DNA of 64,000 bases from Rhodococcoides fascians A44A. GTDB lineage: Bacteria; Actinomycetota; Actinomycetes; Mycobacteriales; Mycobacteriaceae. This document shows, in pieces, positions 44,623-54,740 of the stretch. Position 1 is the stretch's first letter. The number at the start of each line of letters is the position of its first letter. The notes under the pieces are model-generated. The model was not told where the DNA came from. It made no database searches and was given only the letters and a program-made list of their open reading frames with translations. The position numbers and the translations under genes were made by a program. The stretch lies in the NCBI RefSeq assembly GCF_000760735.1, contig NZ_JMEX01000005.1, forward strand, positions 936,829 to 1,000,828, written 5' to 3'.

Positions 44623-47600
44623 ATGGCCGGCAAGAGAACCAACGCGCACCAGGTCGACCCGGCGCTGGCCAAGTTCTCTCCCGCCACACAGGAGTGGTTC
44701 ACCGGCGCGTTCGACGCCCCCACGGCCGCGCAGGCGGGTGCCTGGGAGGCTATTTCCAGTGGTCGGCACACTCTTGTCGTCGCTCCGACCGGCTCGGGTA
44801 AGACCCTGTCCGCGTTCCTGTGGTCCATCGATCAGCTCACGGTCCGTGACGTGCCTGCGGAGCGCAAGACGACGGTTCTGTACATCTCGCCGCTCAAGGC
44901 ATTGGCCGTCGACGTGGAGAGAAACCTCCGCGCGCCGCTCGTCGGGGTGACACAGACGGCCAAACGGCTGGGCCTCGAGCCACCGGACATCTCGGTCGGA
45001 GTCCGCTCCGGTGACACCAGTCAGGCAGATCGTCGGGCCATGCTGAAGACTCCGCCGGACATATTGATCACGACCCCCGAGTCTCTGTTCCTGATGCTCA
45101 CCTCCGCGGCCAGAGAATCTCTCGACTCGGTCGAGACGGTCATCGTCGACGAGGTCCATGCAGTCGCCGGCAGCAAGCGTGGCTCGCACCTCGCGTTGTC
45201 CCTGGAGCGTCTGGATCTGCTGCTCGGCACACCCGCGCAGCGGATCGGGCTGTCGGCGACGGTGCGGCCCCACGAGGAGGTCGGACGGTTCCTCACCGGC
45301 GCCGCCCCCATCGAGATCGTTGCTCCCCCGTCACCGAAGACGTTCGATCTCACGGTTCAGGTCCCGGTCGAGGACATGACGGAACTAGGTGTCGTGGAGA
45401 CAGCGGAAGGTGATGCCTCGGCTGCGCCGCAGCACGGATCGATCTGGCCGCACGTCGAGGAGAAGGTCGTGGACTTGGTTCTCGACCACAAGTCGTGCAT
45501 CGTGTTCGCCAATTCCCGACGCCTGGCCGAGCGTCTCACCGCTCGCCTCAACGAGATCTATGCCGACCGTCTCGGCGACGGGGTCGACAGCGCCCACGGC
45601 CCCGCGCCTCTCATCGGTAGCTCCAGCGACGTGGGCCACGGTGCCGAACCGCTGCTGGCACGTGCGCATCACGGCAGCGTGAGCAAGGATCAGCGCGCCC
45701 TCATCGAGGACGATCTGAAGACCGGACGCCTGCGGTGCGTCGTGGCGACCAGCAGCCTCGAGCTCGGAATCGACATGGGCGCGGTGGATCTGGTCATCCA
45801 GGTCGAAGCACCGCCCTCGGTCGCGAGCGGTCTGCAGCGCGTGGGGCGTGCGGGTCACCAGGTGGGTGAAATCTCCAAGGGAGTGCTGTTCCCCAAGCAC
45901 CGAACCGACTTGATTCATTGTGCGGTGACGGTCGAGCGGATGACGACGGGCAAGATCGAGGCACTGTTCGTTCCCGCGAATCCGCTGGACATTCTGGCGC
46001 AGCAGACGGTGGCGGCGTGCGCGCTCGAGCCCATCGATGCACACGACTGGTACGACGCGGTGCGTCGGACCGGGAGCTTCGCCACTCTGCCCCGGTCTGC
46101 GTACGAGTCGACCCTCGACCTGTTGTCCGGTCGGTACCCGTCGGACGAGTTCGCCGAGCTTCGCCCTCGCCTCGTGTGGGACCGTGACGCGAACACGCTG
46201 ACGGGCAGGCCCGGCGCGCAACGCCTCGCCGTCACCTCCGGTGGCTCCATCCCGGACCGCGGCTTGTTCACGGTGTACATGGTGGGCGAGAAGGCGTCGC
46301 GTGTCGGCGAACTCGACGAGGAGATGGTGTACGAATCCCGTGTCGGGGACGTCTTCGCGCTCGGTGCGACCAGTTGGCGGATAGAAGAGATCACTCACGA
46401 CCGGGTCCTCGTCAGCCCTGCATACGGTCAACCCGGACGACTGCCGTTCTGGCACGGCGACGGACTCGGGCGTCCCGCCGAGCTGGGCCGCGCCCTGGGC
46501 GAGTTCCTGCGTAGTACGTCCGAGCGAGAAAATCTCGAACAGCGTCTCGCCGGTGACGGCCTCGACCCCAACGCCGTGACCAATCTCGTTGCATTGCTGG
46601 ACGATCAGAAGGAAGCGACCGGGCAGTTGCCCACCGACCGAACAATGATCGTGGAGCGGTTCCGGGACGAGCTCGGAGACTGGCGTCTGGTGCTGCACTC
46701 GACCTACGGGCAGCAAGTGCACGCACCGTGGGCACTGGCGATCGGAGCACGGCTGATCGAGAGATACGGAATCGACGCGGCACCCACTGCGTCCGACGAC
46801 GGCATCATCGTCCGGCTCCCCGACACCGAGGACACGCCGCCCGGCGCGGATCTGTTCGTGTTCGAGAAAGACGAGATCGCCGACGTCGTCACCGAACAGG
46901 TCGGTGGATCGGCGCTCTTCGCATCACGCTTTCGCGAATGCGCCGCTCGTGCACTGTTGCTGCCGCGTCGCAATCCCGGCAAGCGCGCACCGCTGTGGCA
47001 GCAACGGCAACGTTCGGCGCAACTGCTCGATGTGGCGCGGAAGTACCCGACGTTCCCCATTCTGCTCGAGACGGTCCGTGAGTGCCTGCAAGATGTCTAC
47101 GATCTGCCCGCGCTCGAGGACATTCTCGCGCAGATCGGACGGCGTCAGATTCGCATCGTCGAGATCGAGACCCCGACCCCGTCTCCGTTCGCGAATTCGT
47201 TGCTGTTCAACTATGTCGGGGCGTTCATGTACGAGGGCGACAGCCCCCTCGCGGAACGCCGTGCCCAAGCCCTGTCCCTCGACTCGACGCTGCTCGCGGA
47301 ACTGCTCGGACGTGTGGAGCTGCGCGAGCTCCTCGATCAGGCCGTCATCGAGACGACGGAACTGGAGCTGCAACGCCTCGCCGAGGACCGTCGTGCCAAG
47401 GACATCGAGGGTGTCGCAGACCTCCTCAGGATGCTCGGGCCGCTGACCACCGACGAGGTGGCTGCCCGAACGAACGGCGAGGAATCGCCGATGTGGTTGG
47501 CAGAGTTGGTCTCCGCGAAGCGCGCCATGGAGGTCACGTTCGCCGGCACGTCCTGGTGGGTGGCCATCGAGGACGCCAGCAGGCTGCGCGACGCACTCGG

Positions 47601-49164
47601 TGTGCCCCTTCCCATCGGGACGCCCGCCGCGTTCATCGAACCGGTCGACGACCCCCTGACCGACCTGGTCAGCCGGTACGCGCGCACCCACGGACCGTTC
47701 TCGGTGGACGACCTCGCCGAGAGGTTCGGCCTCGGAATCGCTGTCGCGCGAGCATCTCTGGCGGGGCTCGCCGCCGACAAACGGATCATCGAAGGTGAAT
47801 TCCGTCCGGACCGAGCAGGATCGGAGTGGTGCGACGCCGAAGTCCTGCGCCGCCTGCGGCGGCGGTCCCTCGCCGCGGCGCGCCAGGAAGTGGAGCCCGT
47901 CGCCACCGCCACTCTCGGCCGTTTCCTCCCTGCGTGGCAGCACGTGCAGAGCAGGCAGCTCTCCGGAATCGACGGAGTCGCGGCGGTCGTCGAGCAGCTT
48001 GCCGGAGTGCCCATTCCAGCCTCCGCGTGGGAGTCGCTGGTGCTGTCCTCCCGTGTACGGGACTACTCGCCCGCAATGCTCGACGAGTTGACCTCGACCG
48101 GTGAGGTTCTGTGGTCCGGCCACGGGTCCATCACGTCCAAGGACGGATGGGTATGCCTGCACATGGCGGACACCGCTCCCCTGACCTTGGCTCCTCCTGC
48201 GGAATCGGATCTCTCCGAACTACAGATCTCGATACTCGACGCCGTCGCTGCCGGTGGCGCTTACTTCTTCCGGCAACTCTCCGACACCGTCGGAAGCACG
48301 GACGACGACAGTCTGCATGCGGCGCTGTGGGAGTTGGTGTGGGCGGGCCGAATCGGCAACGACACGTTCGCGCCGCTGCGGGCACTGCTGAACTCGACGA
48401 CGCGAGCAGCCCCCAGCCATCGCTCCCCGCGGAGGACCCCACGGCTGCGGTCGTACCGACGGTTCGAGCGGCCGTCGTTACCGACCCGCACCGGTCCGCC
48501 CACTGCGGGCGGCAGGTGGTCACGCGTCCCCGAGATCGAACCCGATGCGACCATTCGCGCGCACGCCACCGCGGACGTACTGCTCGAGCGATACGGCGTT
48601 GTCACGCGAGGTGCGGTCATGAACGAAGGTGTGCCCGGGGGATTCGCGACGATGTACAAGGTGCTGACCACCTTCGAGGACTCCGGACGTAGCAGGCGCG
48701 GTTACTTCGTGGACACCCTCGGTGGTGCTCAGTTCTCCACATCCGAGGTGGTGGACCGACTGCGCAGTTACGAGGAGCGAGAGAAGACAGGCGCGCTGGT
48801 GCTCGCCGCCTGCGATCCTGCCAACCCGTACGGCGCGGCGCTGACGTGGCCCAAACGCGACACGGGCGAAGATGGACCGGGACATCGACCGGGTCGCAAG
48901 GCAGGCGCGCTGGTCGTTCTGCACGAGGGCGAGCTCGCGTTGTACGTGGAGCGCGGCGGCAAAACCGTTCTCACCTTCTCCGACGACGATGCGGTGACGG
49001 CTGCTGCCGCCGGTGCGCTCGCCCAGGTCGTCAAGCGCGGCGGGGTCGACAAATTGCTCGTCGAACGCGTCGACGGGCAAGAAATTCACGGCACCGGCTT
49101 CTCCCGAATGCTGACGGACGCAGGATTCTCCGCCACCCCTCGCGGCCTACGGTTGAGGAACTGA
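44623..49164 (+). CDS. lhr: Large ATP-dependent superfamily 2 helicase Lhr
   Basis: A 1513-residue Lhr, a 3'-5' DNA translocase and RNA:DNA helicase in DNA repair. The SF2 core has Walker A APTGSGKT (residues 54-61), DEVH at 176-179, GLSATVRP near 217, and the C-terminal helicase motif GRAGHQVG. The winged-helix and beta-barrel modules plus the large Lhr-specific C-terminal domain fill the rest, and length matches the actinobacterial long form. ATG 44623 was chosen over an earlier TTG at 44590 because the protein then begins near the conserved region. nei lies one base downstream, so repair functions are coupled. Confidence 0.94.
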   Translation: MAGKRTNAHQVDPALAKFSPATQEWFTGAFDAPTAAQAGAWEAISSGRHTLVVAPTGSGKTLSAFLWSIDQLTVRDVPAERKTTVLYISPLKALAVDVERNLRAPLVGVTQTAKRLGLEPPDISVGVRSGDTSQADRRAMLKTPPDILITTPESLFLMLTSAARESLDSVETVIVDEVHAVAGSKRGSHLALSLERLDLLLGTPAQRIGLSATVRPHEEVGRFLTGAAPIEIVAPPSPKTFDLTVQVPVEDMTELGVVETAEGDASAAPQHGSIWPHVEEKVVDLVLDHKSCIVFANSRRLAERLTARLNEIYADRLGDGVDSAHGPAPLIGSSSDVGHGAEPLLARAHHGSVSKDQRALIEDDLKTGRLRCVVATSSLELGIDMGAVDLVIQVEAPPSVASGLQRVGRAGHQVGEISKGVLFPKHRTDLIHCAVTVERMTTGKIEALFVPANPLDILAQQTVAACALEPIDAHDWYDAVRRTGSFATLPRSAYESTLDLLSGRYPSDEFAELRPRLVWDRDANTLTGRPGAQRLAVTSGGSIPDRGLFTVYMVGEKASRVGELDEEMVYESRVGDVFALGATSWRIEEITHDRVLVSPAYGQPGRLPFWHGDGLGRPAELGRALGEFLRSTSERENLEQRLAGDGLDPNAVTNLVALLDDQKEATGQLPTDRTMIVERFRDELGDWRLVLHSTYGQQVHAPWALAIGARLIERYGIDAAPTASDDGIIVRLPDTEDTPPGADLFVFEKDEIADVVTEQVGGSALFASRFRECAARALLLPRRNPGKRAPLWQQRQRSAQLLDVARKYPTFPILLETVRECLQDVYDLPALEDILAQIGRRQIRIVEIETPTPSPFANSLLFNYVGAFMYEGDSPLAERRAQALSLDSTLLAELLGRVELRELLDQAVIETTELELQRLAEDRRAKDIEGVADLLRMLGPLTTDEVAARTNGEESPMWLAELVSAKRAMEVTFAGTSWWVAIEDASRLRDALGVPLPIGTPAAFIEPVDDPLTDLVSRYARTHGPFSVDDLAERFGLGIAVARASLAGLAADKRIIEGEFRPDRAGSEWCDAEVLRRLRRRSLAAARQEVEPVATATLGRFLPAWQHVQSRQLSGIDGVAAVVEQLAGVPIPASAWESLVLSSRVRDYSPAMLDELTSTGEVLWSGHGSITSKDGWVCLHMADTAPLTLAPPAESDLSELQISILDAVAAGGAYFFRQLSDTVGSTDDDSLHAALWELVWAGRIGNDTFAPLRALLNSTTRAAPSHRSPRRTPRLRSYRRFERPSLPTRTGPPTAGGRWSRVPEIEPDATIRAHATADVLLERYGVVTRGAVMNEGVPGGFATMYKVLTTFEDSGRSRRGYFVDTLGGAQFSTSEVVDRLRSYEEREKTGALVLAACDPANPYGAALTWPKRDTGEDGPGHRPGRKAGALVVLHEGELALYVERGGKTVLTFSDDDAVTAAAAGALAQVVKRGGVDKLLVERVDGQEIHGTGFSRMLTDAGFSATPRGLRLRN

Positions 49165-49165
49165 C

Positions 49166-49948
49166 GTGCCCGAAGGCGACACCGTGTACCGCTCGGCCAA
49201 CAGACTGCGCACCGCACTGGAAGGCAAGGAACTCACCGGCTGCGACATCCGTGTTCCGCGTTACGCCACAGTCGATTTCACCGGCCAGACCGTGCACTCG
49301 GTGCAGTCGCGAGGTAAGCACCTGCTGATCGGGGTAGACGATCATTGGATCCACAGTCACCTCAAGATGGAAGGAACCTGGCAGGTCTACGAATCGGGCC
49401 AGCGGTGGCGTCGTCCGGCGTTTCAAGCTCGGATCATCCTGACCACGGACACGTCGCAGGCCGTCGGCTTCGAGCTGGGTGTGCTCGACATCGTCGAGGA
49501 CGCGAACGACGCCGTCGGGTACCTCGGCCCGGATCTCCTGGGGCCGGACTGGGACGCGGCACTGGCCGTACGAAATCTGGAATCGGATCCCGAACGCCCC
49601 ATCGGTCTCGCTCTCCTCGATCAACGCAACCTTGCCGGGCTCGGCAACGTCTACCGCAACGAGATCTGTTTTCTTCGCGGCGTCGATCCGCGCACACCGG
49701 TGAAGGACGCAGGGAGCATCGCCAAATTCGTCGACCTCTCCTTCCGCACCATCATGGCGAACAAGGACCGCAACCAGCGAGTCACCACCGGTGACCGCCG
49801 AGCGGGGCGCCACTTCTGGGTGTACGGACGAGAGAACAAGCCCTGCAGACGATGCAGCACCTCCGTCGAATTCGGGTTGTTGGGAGACAATCCGCTCGAG
49901 GAACGCCAGATCTATTCGTGCCCGTATTGCCAGCCTCGTCCCAGCTGA
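49166..49948 (+). CDS. nei: Fpg/Nei family DNA glycosylase (endonuclease VIII-like)
   Basis: A 260-residue bifunctional glycosylase/AP lyase. After the GTG-encoded start the catalytic Pro2-Glu3 is in PEGDTVYRSA. The H2TH domain is around NLAGLGNVYRNE near residue 157. The C-terminal zinc finger is CRRC and CPYC. It excises oxidised pyrimidines and other lesions, leaving a nick. The GTG at 49166 follows the lhr stop directly, and lhr-nei coupling matches Rv3296-Rv3297. The length is normal. Confidence 0.93.
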   Translation: MPEGDTVYRSANRLRTALEGKELTGCDIRVPRYATVDFTGQTVHSVQSRGKHLLIGVDDHWIHSHLKMEGTWQVYESGQRWRRPAFQARIILTTDTSQAVGFELGVLDIVEDANDAVGYLGPDLLGPDWDAALAVRNLESDPERPIGLALLDQRNLAGLGNVYRNEICFLRGVDPRTPVKDAGSIAKFVDLSFRTIMANKDRNQRVTTGDRRAGRHFWVYGRENKPCRRCSTSVEFGLLGDNPLEERQIYSCPYCQPRPS

Positions 49949-49977
49949 TCCACAGGTTCGACTCTCACCATCGAGTC

Positions 49978-50079
49978 ATGATCTTCCTGGCAATTCTCAC
50001 CCTGACCGTGATGGCGGTGTCCGGTGCCGTGGCATCCCGTGCGCCCCGGAGCCTCGTTCGGACCCCGGAGCGACGGTGA
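49978..50079 (+). CDS. Possible 33-residue membrane peptide
   Basis: A short frame, MIFLAILTLTVMAVSGAVAS followed by a basic RAPRSLVRTPERR tail, looks like a single-pass membrane peptide with a cytosolic positive end. The ATG is 29 bp after nei and the stop is 3 bp before the convergent glpD stop. There is no clear ribosome-binding site. The hydrophobic and basic layout is unlikely by chance but does not prove expression. Confidence 0.4.
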   Translation: MIFLAILTLTVMAVSGAVASRAPRSLVRTPERR

Positions 50080-50082
50080 GCG

Positions 50083-51819
50083 TCACTTCGTCAGTGGCTG
50101 TACCGGCTCCAGGATTTCCTGGCGCGCCTCGGGAGCTACGACGCGCAGGGCGTCGGCCGATTCGTCGTCGGGCTGCATCTGAGACTTGACCTCGGCTTCG
50201 ACGCGAGCGGTGTAGGTCTCCACCTCACGGTCCACGGTTGCGTCGTCCCAACCGAGGATGGGTGCGACGAGTGCCGCGACCTGACCGGCGCAGTTGACGC
50301 CGCGGTGCGAGTACTCGATGGAGATGCGCGTTCGCCGAGACAGGATGTCCTCGAGGTGAAGTGCCCCCTCGGCTGCCGCAGCGTACACGGCCTCGACCTG
50401 GAGGTAACTGGGCGCGTCGGTGATCGGCTGCAGCAGTTCCGGCTTGTCCTTGGCCAGTTCGAGCACCTCGTCGATCAAAGAGCCGTAGCGGTCCAGCAGA
50501 TGCGTCACCCGGTACGGGTGGAGTCCGTACATCTCCGCGAGGTGATGGGTCTGGTTGACGAGCGCGAAGTATCCGTCGGCGCCGACCAGCGGCACCTTCT
50601 CGGTGATCGACGACGCGACCCGCGCCGGGATGTCGTCGGCGGCGAGGTCGACGGCATCCTCCGCCATGACGCGATACGTCGTGTACTTTCCGCCCGCGAT
50701 CGCGACGAGTCCGGGCGCGACGCGCGCGACCGCATGCTCACGGGACAGTTTCGAGGTCTCGTCGCTCTCCCCTGCCAGCAGCGGACGAAGTCCGGCGTAG
50801 ACACCGTCGATGTCCTCGTGCGTCAACGGAGTGACCAACACCGAGTTGACTTCACCGAGGATGTAGTCGATGTCCGCTTTGGTTGCTGCCGGGTGCGCCA
50901 GATCCAGCTTCCAGTCCGTGTCCGTCGTCCCGATGATCCAGTGTGCACCCCACGGAATGATGAACAGCACGGACTTCTCCGTGCGCAGAATGATCGCGGC
51001 CTCGCTGACGATGCGGTCGCGCGGAACCACGATGTGCACGCCTTTCGACGCGCGCACGCGGAAGCGTCCTCGCTGCGAGGACAACGCCTGGATCTCGTCG
51101 GTCCACACACCGGTGGCGTTGATGACGACGTGGCCACGCACCTCCGTCGTCGCACCGTTCTCCGAATCGCGCACGCGCACACCGGACACTCGGTCGGCTT
51201 CACGCAGGAAGCCGACGACCTGGGTGGACGTACGCACGACGGCGCCGTAGTGAGCTGCGGTGCGCGCGACGCTCATGGTGTGGCGTGCGTCGTCGACGAC
51301 GGTGTCGTAGTAGCGAATCCCACCGATCAAGGACTTGCGCTTCATGCCGGGAGCCATCCGCAACGCACCGGAACGAGTCAGATGCTTCTGCGCCGGAACG
51401 GATTTGGCGCCGCCCATGGTGTCGTAGAGGAAGATTCCGGCCGCGATGTACGGGCGTTCCCACACGCGATGTGTCAACGGAAAGAGAAATTTCAGCGGCT
51501 TCACCAAATGCGGCGCGAGCGTCGACAGCGACAGCTCACGCTCGTGCAGCGCCTCGCGCACCAGGCCGAACTCGAGCTGCTCGAGGTAGCGAAGGCCACC
51601 GTGGAACATCTTCGACGATCGACTCGACGTGCCCGACGCGAAGTCGCGTGCCTCGACGAGCGCTACCTTCAGGCCGCGCGTCGCGGCGTCGAGTGCAGCG
51701 CCCGCGCCGACGACTCCACCGCCGACCACGACCACGTCGAACTGTTCCGAACCGAGAGCCTGCCACGCGTCTTCACGTGCCTGCGGACCAAGGAAGGTGG
51801 TGTTCGATCGGTTGCTCAA
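50083..51819 (-). CDS. glpD: Glycerol-3-phosphate dehydrogenase (FAD)
   Basis: A 578-residue membrane-associated FAD enzyme that oxidises glycerol-3-phosphate to DHAP and reduces quinone. FAD-binding [21 protein letters not shown] (cut at LDAA) lies near residue 29. [37 protein letters not shown] and [10 protein letters not shown] are family blocks. The start is a TTG (51819), giving MSNRSNTTF with GGAG seven bases upstream; mycobacterial GlpD2 also starts MSN. A GTG 15 bases earlier is possible. It diverges from glpK over 110 bp, and the two are probably coregulated by glycerol. Confidence 0.94.
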   Translation of the reverse strand: MSNRSNTTFLGPQAREDAWQALGSEQFDVVVVGGGVVGAGAALDAATRGLKVALVEARDFASGTSSRSSKMFHGGLRYLEQLEFGLVREALHERELSLSTLAPHLVKPLKFLFPLTHRVWERPYIAAGIFLYDTMGGAKSVPAQKHLTRSGALRMAPGMKRKSLIGGIRYYDTVVDDARHTMSVARTAAHYGAVVRTSTQVVGFLREADRVSGVRVRDSENGATTEVRGHVVINATGVWTDEIQALSSQRGRFRVRASKGVHIVVPRDRIVSEAAIILRTEKSVLFIIPWGAHWIIGTTDTDWKLDLAHPAATKADIDYILGEVNSVLVTPLTHEDIDGVYAGLRPLLAGESDETSKLSREHAVARVAPGLVAIAGGKYTTYRVMAEDAVDLAADDIPARVASSITEKVPLVGADGYFALVNQTHHLAEMYGLHPYRVTHLLDRYGSLIDEVLELAKDKPELLQPITDAPSYLQVEAVYAAAAEGALHLEDILSRRTRISIEYSHRGVNCAGQVAALVAPILGWDDATVDREVETYTARVEAEVKSQMQPDDESADALRVVAPEARQEILEPVQPLTK

Positions 51820-51929
51820 GAGCTCGCTCCCCACGTGGATGGTTCGTTTGTCCGTCTGTCGGCGCCGAATCAAGGCTACCGTTCGAGGCGAGTACCCGCC
51901 CTGTGCATCGCACCTACGTAAGGAGAGAC

Positions 51930-53435
51930 GTGACCTCCGACACCTTCATCGCTTCGATCGACCAAGGAACGACCTCGAGCCGGTGCATCATCTTCGGCCA
52001 CGACGGGAAGCCCGTGGGGTCGGCACAGAAGGAGCACGAGCAGATCTTCCCCCGGGCGGGCTGGGTCGAACACGACGCCGAGGAGATCTGGGTCAACGTA
52101 CGCGAGGTGGTCGGCGCAGCGCTCGGCAACGCCGACGTCAAAGCAGAGAACATCGCCGCGGTCGGCATCACCAATCAGCGTGAGACGACTCTGGTGTGGG
52201 ACCGCGCGACGGGAAAGCCGGTGTACAACGCGATCGTGTGGCAGGACACTCGAACCGACGAGCTGTGCACCCGGTTGGCCGGTGACGAGGGAACGGACCG
52301 ATATCAACACATCACCGGACTCCCCCTCTCCACGTACTTCGCCGGGCCGAAGGTTCGGTGGATCCTGGACAACGTCGACGGCGTACGTGAGCGCGCCGAG
52401 GCCGGTGAGTTGTGCTTCGGCACGATGGATTCCTGGGTCCTGTGGAACCTGACCGGAGGCACCGACGGCGGAATCCACGTCACCGACGTCACCAACGCCT
52501 CACGCACATTGCTGATGGATCTCGAGACGTTGCAGTGGCGCGAGGACATCTGCGCAGACTTCGACATTCCCGTCTCGATGCTGCCGGAGATCCGCACCTC
52601 CTCGGAGATCTACGGCGAGGTACGCCCGAAAGGAGTGCTTGCCGGAGTACCGATCGCCGGCATCCTCGGCGACCAGCAAGCCGCCACGTTCGGCCAGGCG
52701 TGCCTCGAGCCCGGTGAAGCGAAGAACACCTACGGAACCGGAAACTTCCTACTGCTCAACACCGGAACCACGCCCGTCCGCAGCGAGCACGGACTTCTCA
52801 CCACCGTCTGTTACAAGCTGGGAGACAAGGACACCGTCTACGCCTTGGAGGGTTCCGTGGCCGTCACCGGCTCGCTCGTCCAGTGGCTACGTGACAACCT
52901 CGGAATCATCAAGAACGCGAAGGACATCGAAGACCTGGCGGGCACCGTCGACGACAACGGCGGCGTCTACTTCGTGCCCGCGTTCTCCGGGCTGTTCGCG
53001 CCGCGCTGGCGCCCCGACGCCCGCGGCGTGATCTCGGGACTGACCAGATTCGCCAACAAGGGCCACATCGCACGAGCAGCATTGGAAGCCACGGCGTTTC
53101 AGACCAGGGAAGTGATCGACGCGATGCGCGCCGATTCCGACGTCGAACTGACCACGCTCAAGGTCGACGGCGGGATGGTCGTCAACGAACTGCTGATGCA
53201 GTTCCAGTCGGACATACTCGGCGTTCCCGTCGTGCGCCCCGTCGTCAACGAAACCACCGCACTGGGTGCGGCATACGCTGCCGGGCTCGCCGTCGACTAC
53301 TGGAGTGGCGAGGACGACATCCGCGCCAACTGGTCGGACGACAAGACGTGGGAGCCCGACCTCGACCCCACCGTTCGTGACGAGATGTACGCCCGGTGGA
53401 ATCGAGCGGTCGAGCGCACCTACGACAGCGCGTGA
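51930..53435 (+). CDS. glpK: Glycerol kinase
   Basis: A 501-residue FGGY kinase that phosphorylates glycerol to glycerol-3-phosphate, the GlpD substrate. The N-terminal phosphate loop is [30 protein letters not shown] and the FGGY signatures [11 protein letters not shown] and [18 protein letters not shown] (cut at LLMQ) are present. GTG 51930 follows AAGGAGAGAC, a good ribosome-binding site. No GlpF uptake facilitator is near. Its last 16 bases overlap the convergent aminotransferase gene. Confidence 0.95.
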   Translation: MTSDTFIASIDQGTTSSRCIIFGHDGKPVGSAQKEHEQIFPRAGWVEHDAEEIWVNVREVVGAALGNADVKAENIAAVGITNQRETTLVWDRATGKPVYNAIVWQDTRTDELCTRLAGDEGTDRYQHITGLPLSTYFAGPKVRWILDNVDGVRERAEAGELCFGTMDSWVLWNLTGGTDGGIHVTDVTNASRTLLMDLETLQWREDICADFDIPVSMLPEIRTSSEIYGEVRPKGVLAGVPIAGILGDQQAATFGQACLEPGEAKNTYGTGNFLLLNTGTTPVRSEHGLLTTVCYKLGDKDTVYALEGSVAVTGSLVQWLRDNLGIIKNAKDIEDLAGTVDDNGGVYFVPAFSGLFAPRWRPDARGVISGLTRFANKGHIARAALEATAFQTREVIDAMRADSDVELTTLKVDGGMVVNELLMQFQSDILGVPVVRPVVNETTALGAAYAAGLAVDYWSGEDDIRANWSDDKTWEPDLDPTVRDEMYARWNRAVERTYDSA

Positions 53436-54601
53436 GCCGACGCCAACCTGCGCACGGCCTCGTGTAGAACGTCGGGTTCGGCGCTGGCGAAGCACAACCG
53501 CATGGCGCCTTCGTACACCCTGTCGTCCGCGAAGGCTCTACCCGGGACGAACGCGACGCCGTGATCGAGCGCTCGCGGAAGCAGAGCCGTCGCGTCGGTA
53601 CCGTCGTTCAGCGTCGCCCACACGAACATGCCGCCGTCCGCAGGCGGCACCGACATGGCGTCACCGAACGTGGTGGTGAGAGCACGATGCAACGCGGCTG
53701 CGCGGCTGCCGTACTCGGCCCTCAACGTGTCCAGGTGCGCGGTCAACCACGGTGAGTCGCTGAGGAGCCGTGCCGCAATCTGCTGCGTCATCGACGATCC
53801 GCACAGGTCCGCGCCCTGCTTGAGCAGCTCGACGGCGTCGCACACGGGTTTCGGCGCGACCAACCACCCCACCCGCAGCGCGGGCGCCAGAATTTTCGAC
53901 GCGCTCGACAGTCTGATGACGCGGTCCGAGTGCGACGCGATCGGTGCCGGAGGCTGTGCGTCGAACCAGATCTCCCCGTACGGGTCGTCCTCGAGAATCC
54001 AGAAGCCGTACCGTTCGGCCAGTTCGGCGAGTGCGCGTCGGCGATCGGCCGACATCGTCACTCCCCGCGGGTTGTGGAAGTTGCTGACGGTATGGACGAG
54101 GGCCGGCCGAAGCCCTTCTGCCAGCAGCCGTTCCAACGCTGTGACGTCCATGCCCTCGTTGTCGATCGGAACCGCACGGACGTCGGCGCCGGCAATCGAG
54201 AAGACCTGCAGGGCACCGGTGTAGGCGGGTTCGTCCACGACGACGACTGCCCCCGGGTCGACCACTGCTTGCGCGACCAGCGTCAAGGCCTGCTGCGAAC
54301 CGTGCGTGACGACGACCTCGGACGCGTCGATTCTGCGTCCGATCGCGGCCGATTCGCGGGCGGCAACGATGTCTCGGAGCCCGCGAACGCCGGAGGTCTC
54401 GCCGTACTGGACCGACGCAGTCTCGGCCAGAACGTCGTGCGCGGCGTCGCGAATCCGTTGCAGCGGAATCAATTCCGTGGCCGGTAGCCCGCCCGCCATG
54501 CTGATCACGTCACCTCGCGCGGTGAGCGCGAGAAGATCACGAATGGCGGAACTGTGCACGGTGTCGAGTCGGCGTGCCAGGGTCGGAAAGGTAGAAGTCA
54601 T
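53420..54601 (-). CDS. Class I PLP-dependent aminotransferase (MocR-catalytic-domain type)
   Basis: A 393-residue fold-type I aminotransferase. [14 protein letters not shown] near residue 33 and [15 protein letters not shown] near 66 are typical of the 2-aminoadipate/valine-pyruvate group. PLP-binding Lys236 is in [15 protein letters not shown], Asp205 in EDDPYGEIW, and the Arg of MRLCFA binds the carboxylate. There is no GntR HTH, so it is not a MocR regulator. Preferred substrates cannot be read. It converges with glpK, and a hairpin separates it from upstream lpdA. Confidence 0.86.
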   Translation of the reverse strand: MTSTFPTLARRLDTVHSSAIRDLLALTARGDVISMAGGLPATELIPLQRIRDAAHDVLAETASVQYGETSGVRGLRDIVAARESAAIGRRIDASEVVVTHGSQQALTLVAQAVVDPGAVVVVDEPAYTGALQVFSIAGADVRAVPIDNEGMDVTALERLLAEGLRPALVHTVSNFHNPRGVTMSADRRRALAELAERYGFWILEDDPYGEIWFDAQPPAPIASHSDRVIRLSSASKILAPALRVGWLVAPKPVCDAVELLKQGADLCGSSMTQQIAARLLSDSPWLTAHLDTLRAEYGSRAAALHRALTTTFGDAMSVPPADGGMFVWATLNDGTDATALLPRALDHGVAFVPGRAFADDRVYEGAMRLCFASAEPDVLHEAVRRLASAHALS

Positions 54602-54653
54602 GAGATCTCCCCGTGTCGGATGCGTCTGAAAGAACCCGAGGATCGACTGGGGT

Positions 54654-54686
54654 GTGGAGGAGCCGGATGGTGGTCGGCTCCTCCAC
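54654..54686. terminator. Hairpin after lpdA, upstream of the aminotransferase
   Basis: GTGGAGGAGCCG (54654-54665) pairs with CGGCTCCTCCAC (54675-54686) over 12 bp with a 9-base loop. It lies 55 bp past the lpdA stop and is a likely terminator for that gene. A separate palindrome TGTCATGACA is at 54689-54698 beside AT-rich sequence. Confidence 0.6.
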
Positions 54687-54740
54687 TATGTCATGACAAA
54701 TCAAAATATGAAATGCGGATCTCACATTTCGAGACAGCAG

